Positions 1-8,888 are shown, counted from the stretch's first letter. The stretch is DNA of 64,000 nt from Pseudomonadota bacterium (GCA_023425645.1 JAFACG010000002.1:51250-115249), one strand, 5' to 3'. Notes: generated from the sequence alone by a model not told the origin. Numbers and translations: made by a program.

Positions 1-1690
1 GACCTGGACGCAAGTCGGCCTGATCGGCCTGCTGTTCGTGGTCACCCTGCTGGCGCGCGCCGTCATGGTGTTCGGCGTGCTGCCCTTGCTGGGGCGTACG
101 CGCTTTGGCACGCGCGTCAGCCGGCCCTACCGCATGGTCATCCTGTGGGGCGGTCTGCGCGGCGCCGTGTCGCTGGCCCTGGCCCTGGCCGTGACCGAAC
201 AGCATGCCGTGCCGCATGAGGTGCGCCAGTTCATCGGCGTGGCCACCACCGGTTTCGTGCTGCTGACCTTGTTCGTCAACGGCATGACTTTGCGGCCCCT
301 GATCCACCGGCTGGGCCTGGACCAGCTTACGCCGCTGGAGCGGCACTTGCGCGATCAGGCGGTGAGCCTGGCGCTGGAGGACCTGCGCGACAAGACCGAA
401 GAGCTCGCCCGCCAGGAAAAGATCAAGCCGCAGGTGACCGAGCATCTGTGCACCGTCTTCGATGCCAGCCAGGCCAGCGTCGCTTCCGGCCAGATCCAGA
501 GCCTGACCGAGGCGCAGAAGATCAAGATGGGCATGGCCATGCTGTCGGCGCGCGAGGTGGAGCTGTTCTATGAGCTGCTCAAGTCCCAGATCGTGGACTG
601 GAAGACGGCCGAATCCTTGCTGAGCCGGGCCGAGCGCATGAACGACACGGTGCGCCAGGGCGGCCTGACGGGCTTCGAGTCCGCCATTGCCGCCGACCTG
701 CGCTATTCCTACGGTTTCCGCTGGGCCTTGCGCCTGCATTACCTGATGGGCGTGCAGGGCTGGCTGGCCCGCGAACTGGCCAAGCGCTTTGCCAACCTGA
801 TCGCCAAGCGTTCCGTGGCCGAGCGCCTGATCCGCTTCGCGCGCATGGAACTGCCGCCCCTGCTGGGCCAGCAGGCCACGGAAACCATTGTGCAGGCGCA
901 TCAGCTGCGCCTGACGCAACTGGAGGACGCCATGCATTCGCTGACCCTGCAGTACCCGGTGTTCGCGCAATGGCTGCAGGAGTCCTACCTGGCGCGCATC
1001 GCCGCCTCGCAGGAGCGGGCGCGCTATCGGGAAATGCTGTCGCATTCGCTGATCACCGGCGAGATGTACGCCGACCTGGTCAAGCAGATCAATCAGCGCT
1101 GGCGCTATCTGGACAAGCGGCCGGCCCTGGACATCGCCATGAGCGCGTCAGAACTGATCAGCCGGGTTCCTTTGTTCGACGGGATTCCGGACGAGACCAA
1201 GCAGCGCCTGGCCAAGCGCCTGCGTCCCCGCCTGGCCTTGCCGGACCAGAAGATCCACCTGCGCTTTGGCGGCATGCGCGCCATGTACTTCGTCGCTTCG
1301 GGAGCGGTGGAGACCACCCTGCCGGACGGCAGCACGGTGGAGCTGGGCACGGGAGAGACCATAGGCGAGGTCAACCTCGTCGAACACACGGATTATGCGG
1401 GCGAGGTGCGCTCGCTGGGCTACAGCCGCCTTCTGATGCTGACCGAGCGCGATTTCGACGCCTTGCTGGCCAAGGCTCCCTTGCTGCGCGAAAAGATAGA
1501 AACCGTGGTGCGCCAGCGCCAGCGCGCCTACCAGGTATGGAAGGAGTTTGAATCGGGGCAGCGCAAGCACGAACCCTTGCCGCCCCTGTTCGGCCTGGCC
1601 CAGGCCTTGAGCCAGGCCGAAAGTTTCGTGGGCCCGCTGCAGCCGGGCAGCAGCATTCCGGTCGCCGCCAGTGCGCCGGCGCCGCACTGA
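1..1690 (+). CDS. Na+/H+ (cation:proton) antiporter, 3' part, with C-terminal cyclic-nucleotide-binding-like domain
   Basis: The reading frame is open from base 2, so the gene begins upstream and only the C-terminal ~560 residues are visible. The N-terminal part is hydrophobic and holds the CPA1/NhaP-type segment WGGLRGAVSLALALAV, expected to face the ion path. It is followed by a long charged, helical cytoplasmic region and, at about nt 1140-1480, a cNMP-binding-like beta-barrel (FVASGAVETTLPDGS, then GTGETIGEVNLV). The usual phosphate-binding cassette arginine (PRxA-like) is replaced by HTDYAGEV, so nucleotide binding is doubtful. The family exchanges Na+ or K+ for protons at the inner membrane for pH and salt homeostasis. 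It converges tail to tail with the SCO gene. The family call is secure; the ion is not known. Confidence 0.85.
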   Translation, partial: TWTQVGLIGLLFVVTLLARAVMVFGVLPLLGRTRFGTRVSRPYRMVILWGGLRGAVSLALALAVTEQHAVPHEVRQFIGVATTGFVLLTLFVNGMTLRPLIHRLGLDQLTPLERHLRDQAVSLALEDLRDKTEELARQEKIKPQVTEHLCTVFDASQASVASGQIQSLTEAQKIKMGMAMLSAREVELFYELLKSQIVDWKTAESLLSRAERMNDTVRQGGLTGFESAIAADLRYSYGFRWALRLHYLMGVQGWLARELAKRFANLIAKRSVAERLIRFARMELPPLLGQQATETIVQAHQLRLTQLEDAMHSLTLQYPVFAQWLQESYLARIAASQERARYREMLSHSLITGEMYADLVKQINQRWRYLDKRPALDIAMSASELISRVPLFDGIPDETKQRLAKRLRPRLALPDQKIHLRFGGMRAMYFVASGAVETTLPDGSTVELGTGETIGEVNLVEHTDYAGEVRSLGYSRLLMLTERDFDALLAKAPLLREKIETVVRQRQRAYQVWKEFESGQRKHEPLPPLFGLAQALSQAESFVGPLQPGSSIPVAASAPAPH

Positions 1691-1697
1691 ACCCGCA

Positions 1698-2306
1698 TCA
1701 GCCCAGCAGCAGGCGCACGTCGTGGGCGATTTCCTCCGGACTGGCGTCGCCGCGCAGCAGCGAGCGCGCCTCGCCTTGCTGGTCGATCACATAGAAGGAC
1801 GAGGAATGGTCCATGCTGTACTGGCCTGAACCGGGTGCGCCCGAGCGCGCGTAGAAGGCCTTGAACGAGCGCGCCGTGCGGGCCAGCTGGTCGGCGCTGC
1901 CCGTCAGCCCCACGAAATCGGGGTTGAAGGCGTTCAGGTAGGCGTGCAGCAGCGCGGGCGTGTCGCGCTCCGGGTCCACGGTGATCATGATGGCCTGCAT
2001 GCGCGCGGCATCGTCGCCCAGCAGTTCCTGGGCCGTGGCCAGCTGGGCAAGGGCGGTGGGGCAGACGTCCGGACAATGCGTGAAGCCGAAGAAGACCACC
2101 AGCACCTTGCCTTTGTAGTCCTCCAGGTGGCGCGTGCGGCCTTCGGTGTCCACCATTTCCAGGTCCTGGCCGAAGTGCGAGCCGCTGATATTGCTGCCGT
2201 GGAAAGCCGGCGGGGCGGACTCGGGCGAGCAGGCGGACAGCAGCAGGCCCAAGGAAGCGACGAACAGCAGGCGTCGCCATGAAACAGCGCTTGAAAGGTT
2301 CAGCAT
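1698..2306 (-). CDS. SCO1/SenC family copper chaperone lipoprotein
   Basis: 202 residues. A lipoprotein signal ends in the lipobox LSAC with Cys26 as the lipidated residue, so the protein should be anchored in the periplasm. The thioredoxin-like fold carries the copper/redox motif FTHCPDVCP (Cys78 and Cys82) and the third ligand His167 in YSMDHSSS. SCO proteins deliver copper to, or reduce, the CuA site of cytochrome c oxidase subunit II. It is the last gene of the minus-strand oxidase biogenesis operon, 31 bases after ctaB, which fits that role. All metal ligands are present and the length is typical. Confidence 0.93.
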   Translation of the reverse strand: MLNLSSAVSWRRLLFVASLGLLLSACSPESAPPAFHGSNISGSHFGQDLEMVDTEGRTRHLEDYKGKVLVVFFGFTHCPDVCPTALAQLATAQELLGDDAARMQAIMITVDPERDTPALLHAYLNAFNPDFVGLTGSADQLARTARSFKAFYARSGAPGSGQYSMDHSSSFYVIDQQGEARSLLRGDASPEEIAHDVRLLLG

Positions 2307-2337
2307 GAGGACACGGGAAAGGGGAAGTCAGATCCCT

Positions 2338-3231
2338 TCAGATTAACCGAACCCAGTGATCCAGTAAAAGCGCGCCGAACAGCAAGGCCAGGTAGATGAT
2401 GGAGAACCGGAACAGCTTGCGGGCCAGCTCGTCGCTGTAGCAGCGATGCAGCTGGTGGGCATACTGGATGAAGCGCGCGCCCAGCAGCACGGCGGCGGCC
2501 AGGTACAGCGGGCCGCTCATGCGGATCACGAAAGGCAGGATGGTGCCGGCCAGCAGGATGTAGCTGTAGAGCAGGACGTGCAGGGTGGTGAAGGTCTTGC
2601 CGTGGGTGACGGGCAGCATGGGCAGGCCCGAGCGCTGGTAGTCGTGCTGGCGGTACAGAGCCAGGGCCCAGAAGTGGGGCGGGGTCCAGATGAAGATGAT
2701 CAGCACCAGCAGCCAGGCTTCGGCGGGCACCGAGTCGGCCACGGCGGCCCAGCCCAGGGCGGGCGGCATGGCGCCGGACAGCCCGCCGATGACGATGTTC
2801 TGCGGCGTCAGGGGCTTGAGGATGACGGTGTAGATGACGGCATAGCCGATGAAGGTGGCCAGCGTCAGCCACATGGTCAGGGCGTTGACCCAGTAATACA
2901 GCACCAGCATGCCCAGGCCGCCCAGCAGGCCCGAGAAGGCCAGCACCTGGGCGGAGGTGATGGCGCCGCGCGCGGTGGCGCGGCGGGCGGTGCGCAGCAT
3001 GCGGGCGTCGATCTCGCGCTCGATCAGGCAGTTGATGGCGAAGGCGGCCGCGGCCAGCATCCAGATGCCCAGCGTGCCGGCCACCACGGTGCCCGGATCG
3101 GGCAGCCCCGGCGTGGCCAGGAACATGCCGATGACGGCGCAGAAGACAGCCAGCTGGGTGACGCGGGGCTTAGTCAGTACCAGATACTGGCGCAGGAGCG
3201 AAGCTTGGACGAGGGTAGCGGTGGTTGTCAT
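2338..3231 (-). CDS. ctaB: Protoheme IX farnesyltransferase (heme O synthase)
   Basis: 297 residues of a polytopic UbiA-family prenyltransferase with about nine membrane segments. The first Asp-rich region is in [12 protein letters not shown] (an N-x-x-x-D-x-x-x-D-like motif), preceded by [12 protein letters not shown] typical of CyoE/CtaB. It adds a farnesyl group to heme B to make heme O, the substrate of CtaA next door. The ATG at 3231 follows GAAGGAAAAC and lies inside the 3' end of ctaA, so the two genes overlap by 62 bases in different frames, suggesting translational coupling. The family is also called CyoE; the aa3 operon context favours ctaB. Confidence 0.95.
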   Translation of the reverse strand: MTTTATLVQASLLRQYLVLTKPRVTQLAVFCAVIGMFLATPGLPDPGTVVAGTLGIWMLAAAAFAINCLIEREIDARMLRTARRATARGAITSAQVLAFSGLLGGLGMLVLYYWVNALTMWLTLATFIGYAVIYTVILKPLTPQNIVIGGLSGAMPPALGWAAVADSVPAEAWLLVLIIFIWTPPHFWALALYRQHDYQRSGLPMLPVTHGKTFTTLHVLLYSYILLAGTILPFVIRMSGPLYLAAAVLLGARFIQYAHQLHRCYSDELARKLFRFSIIYLALLFGALLLDHWVRLI

Positions 3232-4243
3232 ACTGTTTTCCTTCGAGGACAGTCGACTTGCGGGACAGCCGTACCAGCAGGGTCACGCAGGTCAGCACCA
3301 GACCGGCGGCTCCCCCATTATGCAGGACGGCGATCAGAAGAGGCCACTGGAAAAATATCGTGGTTAACCCCGTGACGAGCTGCGCCAGCAGGAGCAGCAG
3401 CACCAGGGTGGCGGGCCGGCGCAGCACCGGATCGGCGCGCAGCTTCCAGGCCACCGTGCCCAGCAGCAGGAACACCGCGAAGGCCATGTTGCGGTGGACC
3501 CAGTGGATGGCGGTCAGCGCGGCCTGGGAAATCATCTCGCCCGAGGGCAGTTCGCCCAGGGCGCGGAACAGGGAGAAGCCGCCGTGCAGGTCCATGTCGG
3601 GAATCCATTGGCCATGGCACAGCGGGAAATCCATGCAGGCCAGGGCGGCGTAATTGGTGCTGACCCAGCCGCCCAGGCCGACCTGCACGGTCAGCAGCAG
3701 CAGCGATACGATGAGCCAGGGCCGCCAGCGTTGCGTGGCCGGGGCGGCCGGCGGGCCGGGGTTTTCGCGCGCCGCCAGCCAGGTCATCAGGGCCAGCACG
3801 CCCATGCCGCCCAGCAGATGGGTGGTGACGATGATGGGCATGAGCTTGTGGGTGACGGTCCAGGCCCCGAAGGCGCCCTGCACGCATACGGCCAGCAGGG
3901 TGAAGGTGGCCAGGCGGGCCGAATGGCCCAGCGCCCGGCGATGCCGCCAGGCCATCCAGACAATGGCGATGATGAGCATGCCCAGCGCCGCGCCCACGTA
4001 GCGGTGGATCATCTCGATCCAGGCCTTGCCCCAGCTGACCGGGCCGTAGGGCATGGCCTGGTAGGCCTGTTCGATGTGCGCGCCCGCGCCCAGGGGCGTG
4101 AGCTTGCCGTAGCAGCCCGGCCAGTCGGGGCAGCCCAGGCCGGAATCGGTCAGGCGCACGAAGGCGCCGAACATGATCAGGTCCAGGGTCAGGAACCAGG
4201 TCAGGTAGACCAGCTTGCGATAGCGTAGTCGTATGTCTGCCAT
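3170..4243 (-). CDS. ctaA: Heme A synthase (COX15/CtaA family)
   Basis: 357 residues with about eight transmembrane helices. Heme-ligand histidines lie in conserved contexts ([45 protein letters not shown]). The pair of cysteines in [13 protein letters not shown] is the loop cysteine pair of this family. The enzyme oxidises the C8 methyl of heme O to give heme A for cytochrome aa3. Its final ~20 codons overlap the start of ctaB, and it begins 3 bases after the SCO-like gene stop, so it sits tightly inside the operon. The C-terminal tail after the last helix (about [18 protein letters not shown]) is read from the overlap and is probably unstructured. Confidence 0.95.
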   Translation of the reverse strand: MADIRLRYRKLVYLTWFLTLDLIMFGAFVRLTDSGLGCPDWPGCYGKLTPLGAGAHIEQAYQAMPYGPVSWGKAWIEMIHRYVGAALGMLIIAIVWMAWRHRRALGHSARLATFTLLAVCVQGAFGAWTVTHKLMPIIVTTHLLGGMGVLALMTWLAARENPGPPAAPATQRWRPWLIVSLLLLTVQVGLGGWVSTNYAALACMDFPLCHGQWIPDMDLHGGFSLFRALGELPSGEMISQAALTAIHWVHRNMAFAVFLLLGTVAWKLRADPVLRRPATLVLLLLLAQLVTGLTTIFFQWPLLIAVLHNGGAAGLVLTCVTLLVRLSRKSTVLEGKQYDNHRYPRPSFAPAPVSGTD

Positions 4244-4246
4244 GCC

Positions 4247-4876
4247 TTATCCGATGCGTGAGTTGTACAGGAGCTTGCTGATGTCCTTGCGTACCTTAAG
4301 GGGGTCGGCGTCGCCGGGAAAGGACATCATCAGATTGCCGTTGGGGTCGATGATCCACATGCCGTTCTTCAGGGCGTCCCCGGCCGCGGCCTCGCCGGCC
4401 TGCGGCGCCAGGAAGGCGGCCAGCCGCTGCGGGTCGGCCTGCAGCATGTGGGTGCCCTGGTAGGCCTGGAGTATCTGTTCCGTTGGCTGGCCCTGGTCGG
4501 TGACGAACCAGACGCGGGCCAGGCGCTCCACGTTCTTGCCCTGGCTGGCATGGGAGTTTCGCAGGATGAAGAGCTTGCGCACGCAGCTCTCGGGGCAGGC
4601 GCTGTCGTCGGCGCTGACCAGCACCCAGCGCCCGCGCAGCGATTGCAGGTCGAACGGCTGGCCGTCCAGGCGGCGCAACGGCAGGGCCGCGTTGTCCGGG
4701 ACGGGCCGCTGGGGCTCGATCAGCCGGCCGTAGGCGCTGCTGTCGTCGGGGCGCAGTCCCAGGCCGGGGATGTAGTAGGCGGCCAGGGCGAACAGCACGG
4801 GCGCCAGGCTGATCGCCAGCAGCAGGTACAGCGGCGTCATGGAGCGCGGGCGGGCGGGGCGTCGGGTCGTTTCCAC
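4247..4876 (-). CDS. Membrane-anchored thioredoxin-like (SCO-like) protein, probable oxidase assembly factor
   Basis: 209 residues: a short basic N-terminus, one transmembrane anchor (residues ~14-35, LYLLLAISLAPVLFALAAYY), then a periplasmic thioredoxin-like domain. The pair Cys94 and Cys98 in SACPESC replaces the SCO CxxxC with the same spacing, but no clear SCO-type third histidine ligand is visible, so a thiol-redox role is more likely than copper storage. The GTG start is supported by AAGGA nine bases upstream and by lying one base after the SURF1 stop. An internal ATG at 4840 is the alternative. This protein is common between SURF1 and ctaA in proteobacterial cox operons and its exact job is not established. 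Confidence 0.75.
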   Translation of the reverse strand: METTRRPARPRSMTPLYLLLAISLAPVLFALAAYYIPGLGLRPDDSSAYGRLIEPQRPVPDNAALPLRRLDGQPFDLQSLRGRWVLVSADDSACPESCVRKLFILRNSHASQGKNVERLARVWFVTDQGQPTEQILQAYQGTHMLQADPQRLAAFLAPQAGEAAAGDALKNGMWIIDPNGNLMMSFPGDADPLKVRKDISKLLYNSRIG

Positions 4877-4877
4877 G

Positions 4878-5648
4878 TCAGGTTTTCCTTGTTGTTGGCC
4901 TGGAGCGTCGCAGCCATTTCCACGCTACACCGATCCAGGCGCACAGGGCAATCAGGGCAAAACCGAACCACTGCATGGCATAGCCGCGGTTCTTCTCGAA
5001 GTCGATGTTCGGATCGGGCCAGTCGGTCAGCAGCTCCGTGGCCGGCTTGGTCTGCGCCAGCACGCGCGGCTGCAGGGGCAGGGCGCTGCGCTCGCTCAGC
5101 TCGGACACGGTCAGGTTCTGCACCACGGGCGCGGCGCCGGACGGGTCGGGCAGGGACCGGGGCAGGGAAGATTCGCCCAGTTCGAACAGGCGCGGCACGC
5201 GTTCCAGCAGTTCGCCTTCGATGGCTTGCGGGCCGGCGGGCGCGGCGGGCGGACGGGGCGGCTGGCCGGGCTGGCGCGCCAGCCAGCCGCGCAGCACCAG
5301 GATGGCGCTGCCGGCCAGGGTGCCCTGGTCCAGCACGAAAGGCGTGGCGACCCAGTAACCCGGCCTGCCTTTGAAATTGCGATTGTCCAGGAGTACAGTT
5401 AAATCGCCGCTCCACGATCCATGCAGCGCGACCGTCTGCCAGAGGGCGCCCCGGTCCAGTGCGGCCTGGGAATCCACTTGCAGAGGCGCTTGCCGGCGGC
5501 CCTGTTCGATCTGCTGAGCCAGCGTCTGGCGTTCTTGAGCCCGGCCCAGCTGCCAGCGGCCCAGGCTGACGAACAGAATCATCAGCAGGCCCAATGAGAC
5601 CAGGGCGAGCAGGGAACGGCGGGAAGAGAAACGAGTGTTGCTGGACAT
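4878..5648 (-). CDS. SURF1 family cytochrome oxidase assembly protein
   Basis: 256 residues with the family architecture: an N-terminal transmembrane helix (LVSLGLLMILFVSLGRWQL), a large periplasmic domain beginning with the SURF1 signature LGRWQLGRAQER, the conserved LLDNRNFKGRPGYWVATPF segment, and a C-terminal helix (WFGFALIALCAWIGVAW) preceded by NRGYAMQWF. SURF1 helps insert heme A into subunit I. I place the start at the ATG 5648; a TTG one codon earlier (5651) is in frame but less likely. It is followed one base later by the SCO-like gene. Confidence 0.92.
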   Translation of the reverse strand: MSSNTRFSSRRSLLALVSLGLLMILFVSLGRWQLGRAQERQTLAQQIEQGRRQAPLQVDSQAALDRGALWQTVALHGSWSGDLTVLLDNRNFKGRPGYWVATPFVLDQGTLAGSAILVLRGWLARQPGQPPRPPAAPAGPQAIEGELLERVPRLFELGESSLPRSLPDPSGAAPVVQNLTVSELSERSALPLQPRVLAQTKPATELLTDWPDPNIDFEKNRGYAMQWFGFALIALCAWIGVAWKWLRRSRPTTRKT

Positions 5649-5674
5649 CAATGAAACCTGAAGCGGGGTGCTTA

Positions 5675-5881
5675 ATGCGTGTGCTCGTATTGGTGGTATT
5701 TCTGGGGATTATTGCGTCGCTGGGCTCGGCCCTGGTCTATCTGATGCGGGATCGGGGCAATTCCAGCCGCATGGCCTTTGCGCTGACCTGGCGGGTGGGG
5801 CTGTCGGTGGCGCTGTTCCTGTTCGTGTTGCTGGCCCATCACTGGGGCTGGATAGAAAGCACGGGCGTGCCCATGGCTTGA
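5675..5881 (+). CDS. DUF2909 twin transmembrane protein
   Basis: 68 residues, almost entirely two hydrophobic helices (VLVLVVFLGIIASLGSALVYLM and WRVGLSVALFLFVLLAHHW) joined by a short basic loop. This matches the DUF2909 / twin transmembrane protein family linked to cytochrome c oxidase clusters. The ATG at 5675 follows a purine-rich GAAGCGGGGTG. It lies on the plus strand between coxC and SURF1, which are both on the minus strand, so it is antisense to the operon transcript and convergent with coxC. Function unknown, probably an oxidase-associated membrane protein. Confidence 0.8.
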   Translation: MRVLVLVVFLGIIASLGSALVYLMRDRGNSSRMAFALTWRVGLSVALFLFVLLAHHWGWIESTGVPMA

Positions 5882-5887
5882 AGGCGG

Positions 5888-5911
5888 CCAGGCCCGGTTT
5901 CCCGGGCCTGG
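5888..5911. terminator. Hairpin between convergent DUF2909 and coxC
   Basis: A perfect 10-bp stem, CCAGGCCCGG and CCGGGCCTGG, with a four-base loop lies just past the DUF2909 stop and before the coxC stop. There is no strong T-run on either side, so it is a candidate bidirectional 3'-end structure rather than a textbook intrinsic terminator. Confidence 0.5.
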
Positions 5912-5920
5912 AGCGCAGGG

Positions 5921-6796
5921 TCAGAACCAGTAGACGTACAGGTACAGGCCCAGCCAGACCACGTCCACGAAGTGCCAGTACCATGCCGCGCCCTCGAAGC
6001 CGAAGTGGTGTTCGGCCGTGAAGTGGCCGCGCATCAGGCGCAGCAGCATGACGCTGAGCATGGTCGCGCCGATGATCACGTGAAAGCCGTGAAAGCCCGT
6101 CAGCATGTAGAACAGCGCGCCGTAGGCGCCGGAGGTGAATTTCAGGTTCAGTTCCGTGTAGGCGTGGTGGTATTCGTAGGCCTGGCAGGCCACGAAGATG
6201 AAGCCCAGGGTCACGGTCAGGAACAGCCAGAAGATGGCGCTGCCGCGCTTGCTGGCGCGCAGCGCGTGGTGGGCGATGGTCAGGGTGACGCCCGAGGACA
6301 GCAGCAGGGCCGTGTTGATGGTGGGCAGCCAGAAAGGGCCCACGGTCTGGAAGGGGGCGACGGTGCCGGCCGGGCCCTGGTTGGGCCAGGTGCCGGAGAA
6401 GTCGGGCCACAGCAGGATGCGGTGATCCAGGTCGCTCAGCAGCGGGGTGGTGATCTCGCGGGTATACCACAGCGCCCCGAAGAAGGCGGCGAAGAACATC
6501 ACCTCCGAGAAGATGAACCAGGACATGCTCCAGCGATAGGACACGTCCACCCTGGCGCTGTTCAGTCCGCCTTCGGATTCGCGGATGGAGTCGCTGAACC
6601 AGAAGTACAGCACCACCAGGAAGCTCAGGATGCCCACCAGGAACAGCCAGAAGCCGCCGGACCAGTTGTTGATCCAGGTGGCTGCGCCCAGCAGGGTCAG
6701 GCAGAGGGAAATGCTGGCGCGCACCGGATGCCCCGACAGCCCCGGCACGTAGTAGTAAGGCGCCTTGGAGGCATGGACCGTGGATTCGACATGCAT
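5921..6796 (-). CDS. ctaE: Cytochrome c oxidase subunit III
   Basis: 291 residues with the seven-helix COX3 pattern. Landmarks are YYYVPGLSGHPVRAS at the N-terminus, WFIFSEVMFFAAFFGALWY (with the conserved Glu), YEYHHAYTELNLKF, GFHGFHVIIGATML, and the C-terminal end WYWHFVDVVWLGLYLYVYW. It is the third core subunit of the proton-pumping aa3 oxidase. The ATG at 6796 is preceded by AGAAGGAGAACAAT, a strong ribosome site. Also called coxC. It follows the DUF2970 gene by 51 bases; in related operons ctaG lies upstream in this interval, but here it is absent. Confidence 0.97.
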   Translation of the reverse strand: MHVESTVHASKAPYYYVPGLSGHPVRASISLCLTLLGAATWINNWSGGFWLFLVGILSFLVVLYFWFSDSIRESEGGLNSARVDVSYRWSMSWFIFSEVMFFAAFFGALWYTREITTPLLSDLDHRILLWPDFSGTWPNQGPAGTVAPFQTVGPFWLPTINTALLLSSGVTLTIAHHALRASKRGSAIFWLFLTVTLGFIFVACQAYEYHHAYTELNLKFTSGAYGALFYMLTGFHGFHVIIGATMLSVMLLRLMRGHFTAEHHFGFEGAAWYWHFVDVVWLGLYLYVYWF

Positions 6797-6847
6797 ATTG
6801 TTCTCCTTCTCCCTATTCGCCCCGGGGGCGCGATGTAAGCGATGCGA

Positions 6848-7072
6848 TCAGGCCGCGTGGCCGATGAACCAGCGGGCCACCATGACCAGGCCCACGACGA
6901 AAAGAACGGTGGCGATGACGGCGGCGATGATCAGGTAGACCGGGTTGATCTTGGCGATGTCCTGCTCGTGATCGCGGCCGCGGCGCACTCCGAAGAACCC
7001 CCAGGCGATGGCCTTGAGGGTCTGGAAAAAGCTCAGCTTGCGCCGCGAGAGGTCCCGGAAATCATCATCCAT
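6848..7072 (-). CDS. DUF2970 small membrane protein
   Basis: 74 residues: a polar N-terminus (MDDDFRDLSRRKLSFFQTLKAIAW), the conserved AWGFFGVRRGRDHEQD segment, then one transmembrane helix (PVYLIIAAVIATVLFVVGLVMVARW). This is the DUF2970 family, regularly encoded between coxA and coxC in betaproteobacteria and presumed to act in oxidase assembly or stability. It starts one base after the stop of the 37-residue gene, so the two are translationally coupled. Confidence 0.85.
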   Translation of the reverse strand: MDDDFRDLSRRKLSFFQTLKAIAWGFFGVRRGRDHEQDIAKINPVYLIIAAVIATVLFVVGLVMVARWFIGHAA

Positions 7073-7073
7073 G

Positions 7074-7187
7074 TCACTGCCCCAGGAATTGGCTGCCCTT
7101 CAGGAAGGTCCAGACCAGGACGGCCACCACGAACAGGGCCAGGAGCAGGCCGGTGCGGCGGTTGCGGCGTCGTTGTTCAGGGGTCAT
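7074..7187 (-). CDS. Cytochrome oxidase small assembly protein (37 aa)
   Basis: A very short gene, 37 residues: a basic start MTPEQRRRNRRTG, one transmembrane helix (LLLALFVVAVLVWTFL), and KGSQFLGQ. It starts 17 bases after the coxA stop, has GGAGGATCC upstream of its ATG, and ends one base before DUF2970. The position directly after subunit I and the R-rich/TM pattern match the small protein annotated in Burkholderiales as cytochrome oxidase small assembly protein. Length, codon use and tight packing support a real gene although it is easily missed. Confidence 0.8.
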   Translation of the reverse strand: MTPEQRRRNRRTGLLLALFVVAVLVWTFLKGSQFLGQ

Positions 7188-7204
7188 GGCTGGATCCTCC
7201 GGTG

Positions 7205-8809
7205 TTACTTGACGAGGGGCGGCGTTTCAAAAGTATGGTGCGGAGCGGGCGAAGGCACCGTCCACTCCAGTCCTTCCGCGCCTTCCCATGGCTTGGCGGG
7301 TGCGGGCTCGCCCTTGCCGCGCGCCGCCTGGATCACGATGTAGATCAGCAGCAGCTGGGACAGGCCGAACCAGAACGCGCCGATGGTGGCGATCTGGTGG
7401 AAGTCCGTGAACTGGCCGGCGTAGTCCACATAGCGGCGCGGCATGCCGGCCAGGCCCAGGAAGTGCATGGGGAAGAAGGTCACGTTGAAGGAAATCATCG
7501 TGGACCAGAAGTGGATCTTGCCCAGGCGCTCGTTGTACATGCGACCCGTCCACTTGGGCAGCCAGTAGTAGGCGCCGCCGAACAGGGCGAACAGCGAACC
7601 GGCCACCAGCACGTAGTGGAAGTGGGCCACGACGTAATAAGTGTCGTGCACGGCGATGTCGATGGGGGCCACGGCCAGGATCAGGCCGGTGAAGCCGCCG
7701 ATGGTGAACACGAAGATGAAGCCGATCGCAAACAGCATGGGCGTCTCGAACGAGAGCGAGCCGCGCCACATGGTGGCCACCCAGTTGAAGATCTTCACCC
7801 CGGTGGGGATGGAGATCAGCATGGTGGCGTACATGAAGTACAGTTGGCCCGTCACCGGCATGCCCGTGGTGAACATGTGGTGGGCCCAGACCAGGAAGGA
7901 CAGGATGGCGATGGCGGCCGTGGCGTACACCATGGACGCGTAGCCGAACAGGGGCTTGCGCGAGAAGGCGGGCACGATGGCGGAGACGATGCCAAAGGCC
8001 GGCAGGATCATGATGTAGACCTCGGGGTGGCCGAAGAACCAGAAGATGTGCTGGTAGAGCACGGGGTCCCCGCCGCCGGCGGCGTTGAAGAAGTGGGTGC
8101 CGAAGTGGCGGTCGGTGAGCAGCATGGTCACGGCGGCGGCCAGCACGGGCATCACGGCGATCAGCAGGTAGGCGGTGATCAGCCAGGTCCAGCAGAACAG
8201 CGGCATCTTCATCAGGGTCATGCCGGGCGCGCGCATGTTCAGCACCGTCACCACGATGTTGATGGCGCCCATGATGGAGGAGGCCCCCAGAATGTGGACC
8301 GCGAAGATGGTGAAGTCCATGCCCGGGCCCATCTGCAGCGACAGGGGCGCGTACATGGTCCAGCCGCCGGCCGGCGCGCCGCCGGGCACGAAGAAGGACG
8401 TGGTGAACAGGATGGCGCCCACCGGCAGCAGCCAGAAGCTGAAGTTGTTCATGCGGGCGAAGGCCATGTCCGAGGCGCCGATCTGCAGCGGGATCATCCA
8501 GTTCGCAAAGCCCACGAAGGCCGGCATGATGGCCCCGAAGATCATGATCAGGCCGTGCATGGTGGTGAACTGGTTGAACAGTTCGGGCCGGAAGAACTGC
8601 AGGCCGGGCTGGAACAGCTCGGTGCGCAGCAGCAGCGCGAGCACGCCGCCCTCCAGCAGCATGACGAACGAGAAGATCAGGTACATCGTCCCGATGTCTT
8701 TGTGGTTGGTGGCGAACAACCAGCGGCGCCAACCCGTGGGTGTGGCATGGGCATGATGATCATCATGTCCGCTCGGGCTCGCTACATGGTCGACGGTAAC
8801 GCTGCTCAT
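7205..8809 (-). CDS. ctaD: Cytochrome c oxidase subunit I
   Basis: 534 residues, twelve transmembrane helices. Heme a and a3-CuB landmarks are intact: [15 protein letters not shown] (helix II), [18 protein letters not shown] (CuB His and cross-linked Tyr), WAHHMFTTG (CuB His pair), and [16 protein letters not shown] (heme ligands). The K-channel and D-channel context appears normal (helix VI E in GHPEVY). N-terminal tail is His-rich ([13 protein letters not shown]). It catalyses O2 reduction coupled to proton pumping. It follows coxB by 79 bases. Also called coxA. Confidence 0.98.
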   Translation of the reverse strand: MSSVTVDHVASPSGHDDHHAHATPTGWRRWLFATNHKDIGTMYLIFSFVMLLEGGVLALLLRTELFQPGLQFFRPELFNQFTTMHGLIMIFGAIMPAFVGFANWMIPLQIGASDMAFARMNNFSFWLLPVGAILFTTSFFVPGGAPAGGWTMYAPLSLQMGPGMDFTIFAVHILGASSIMGAINIVVTVLNMRAPGMTLMKMPLFCWTWLITAYLLIAVMPVLAAAVTMLLTDRHFGTHFFNAAGGGDPVLYQHIFWFFGHPEVYIMILPAFGIVSAIVPAFSRKPLFGYASMVYATAAIAILSFLVWAHHMFTTGMPVTGQLYFMYATMLISIPTGVKIFNWVATMWRGSLSFETPMLFAIGFIFVFTIGGFTGLILAVAPIDIAVHDTYYVVAHFHYVLVAGSLFALFGGAYYWLPKWTGRMYNERLGKIHFWSTMISFNVTFFPMHFLGLAGMPRRYVDYAGQFTDFHQIATIGAFWFGLSQLLLIYIVIQAARGKGEPAPAKPWEGAEGLEWTVPSPAPHHTFETPPLVK

Positions 8810-8888
8810 GCTTGACTCCTTCCTGCGGGGCCCTGACCGGAGTCAGGGCTTGAATGACGGTGTGATGGGCGGTGCGGGCGGCGCTCTG

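Noticed and set aside
6842..8815. 657-residue plus-strand open frame opposite coxA
   Set aside because: His/Gln/Gly-rich composition typical of antisense reading of a GC-rich gene; coxA on the minus strand is unambiguous.
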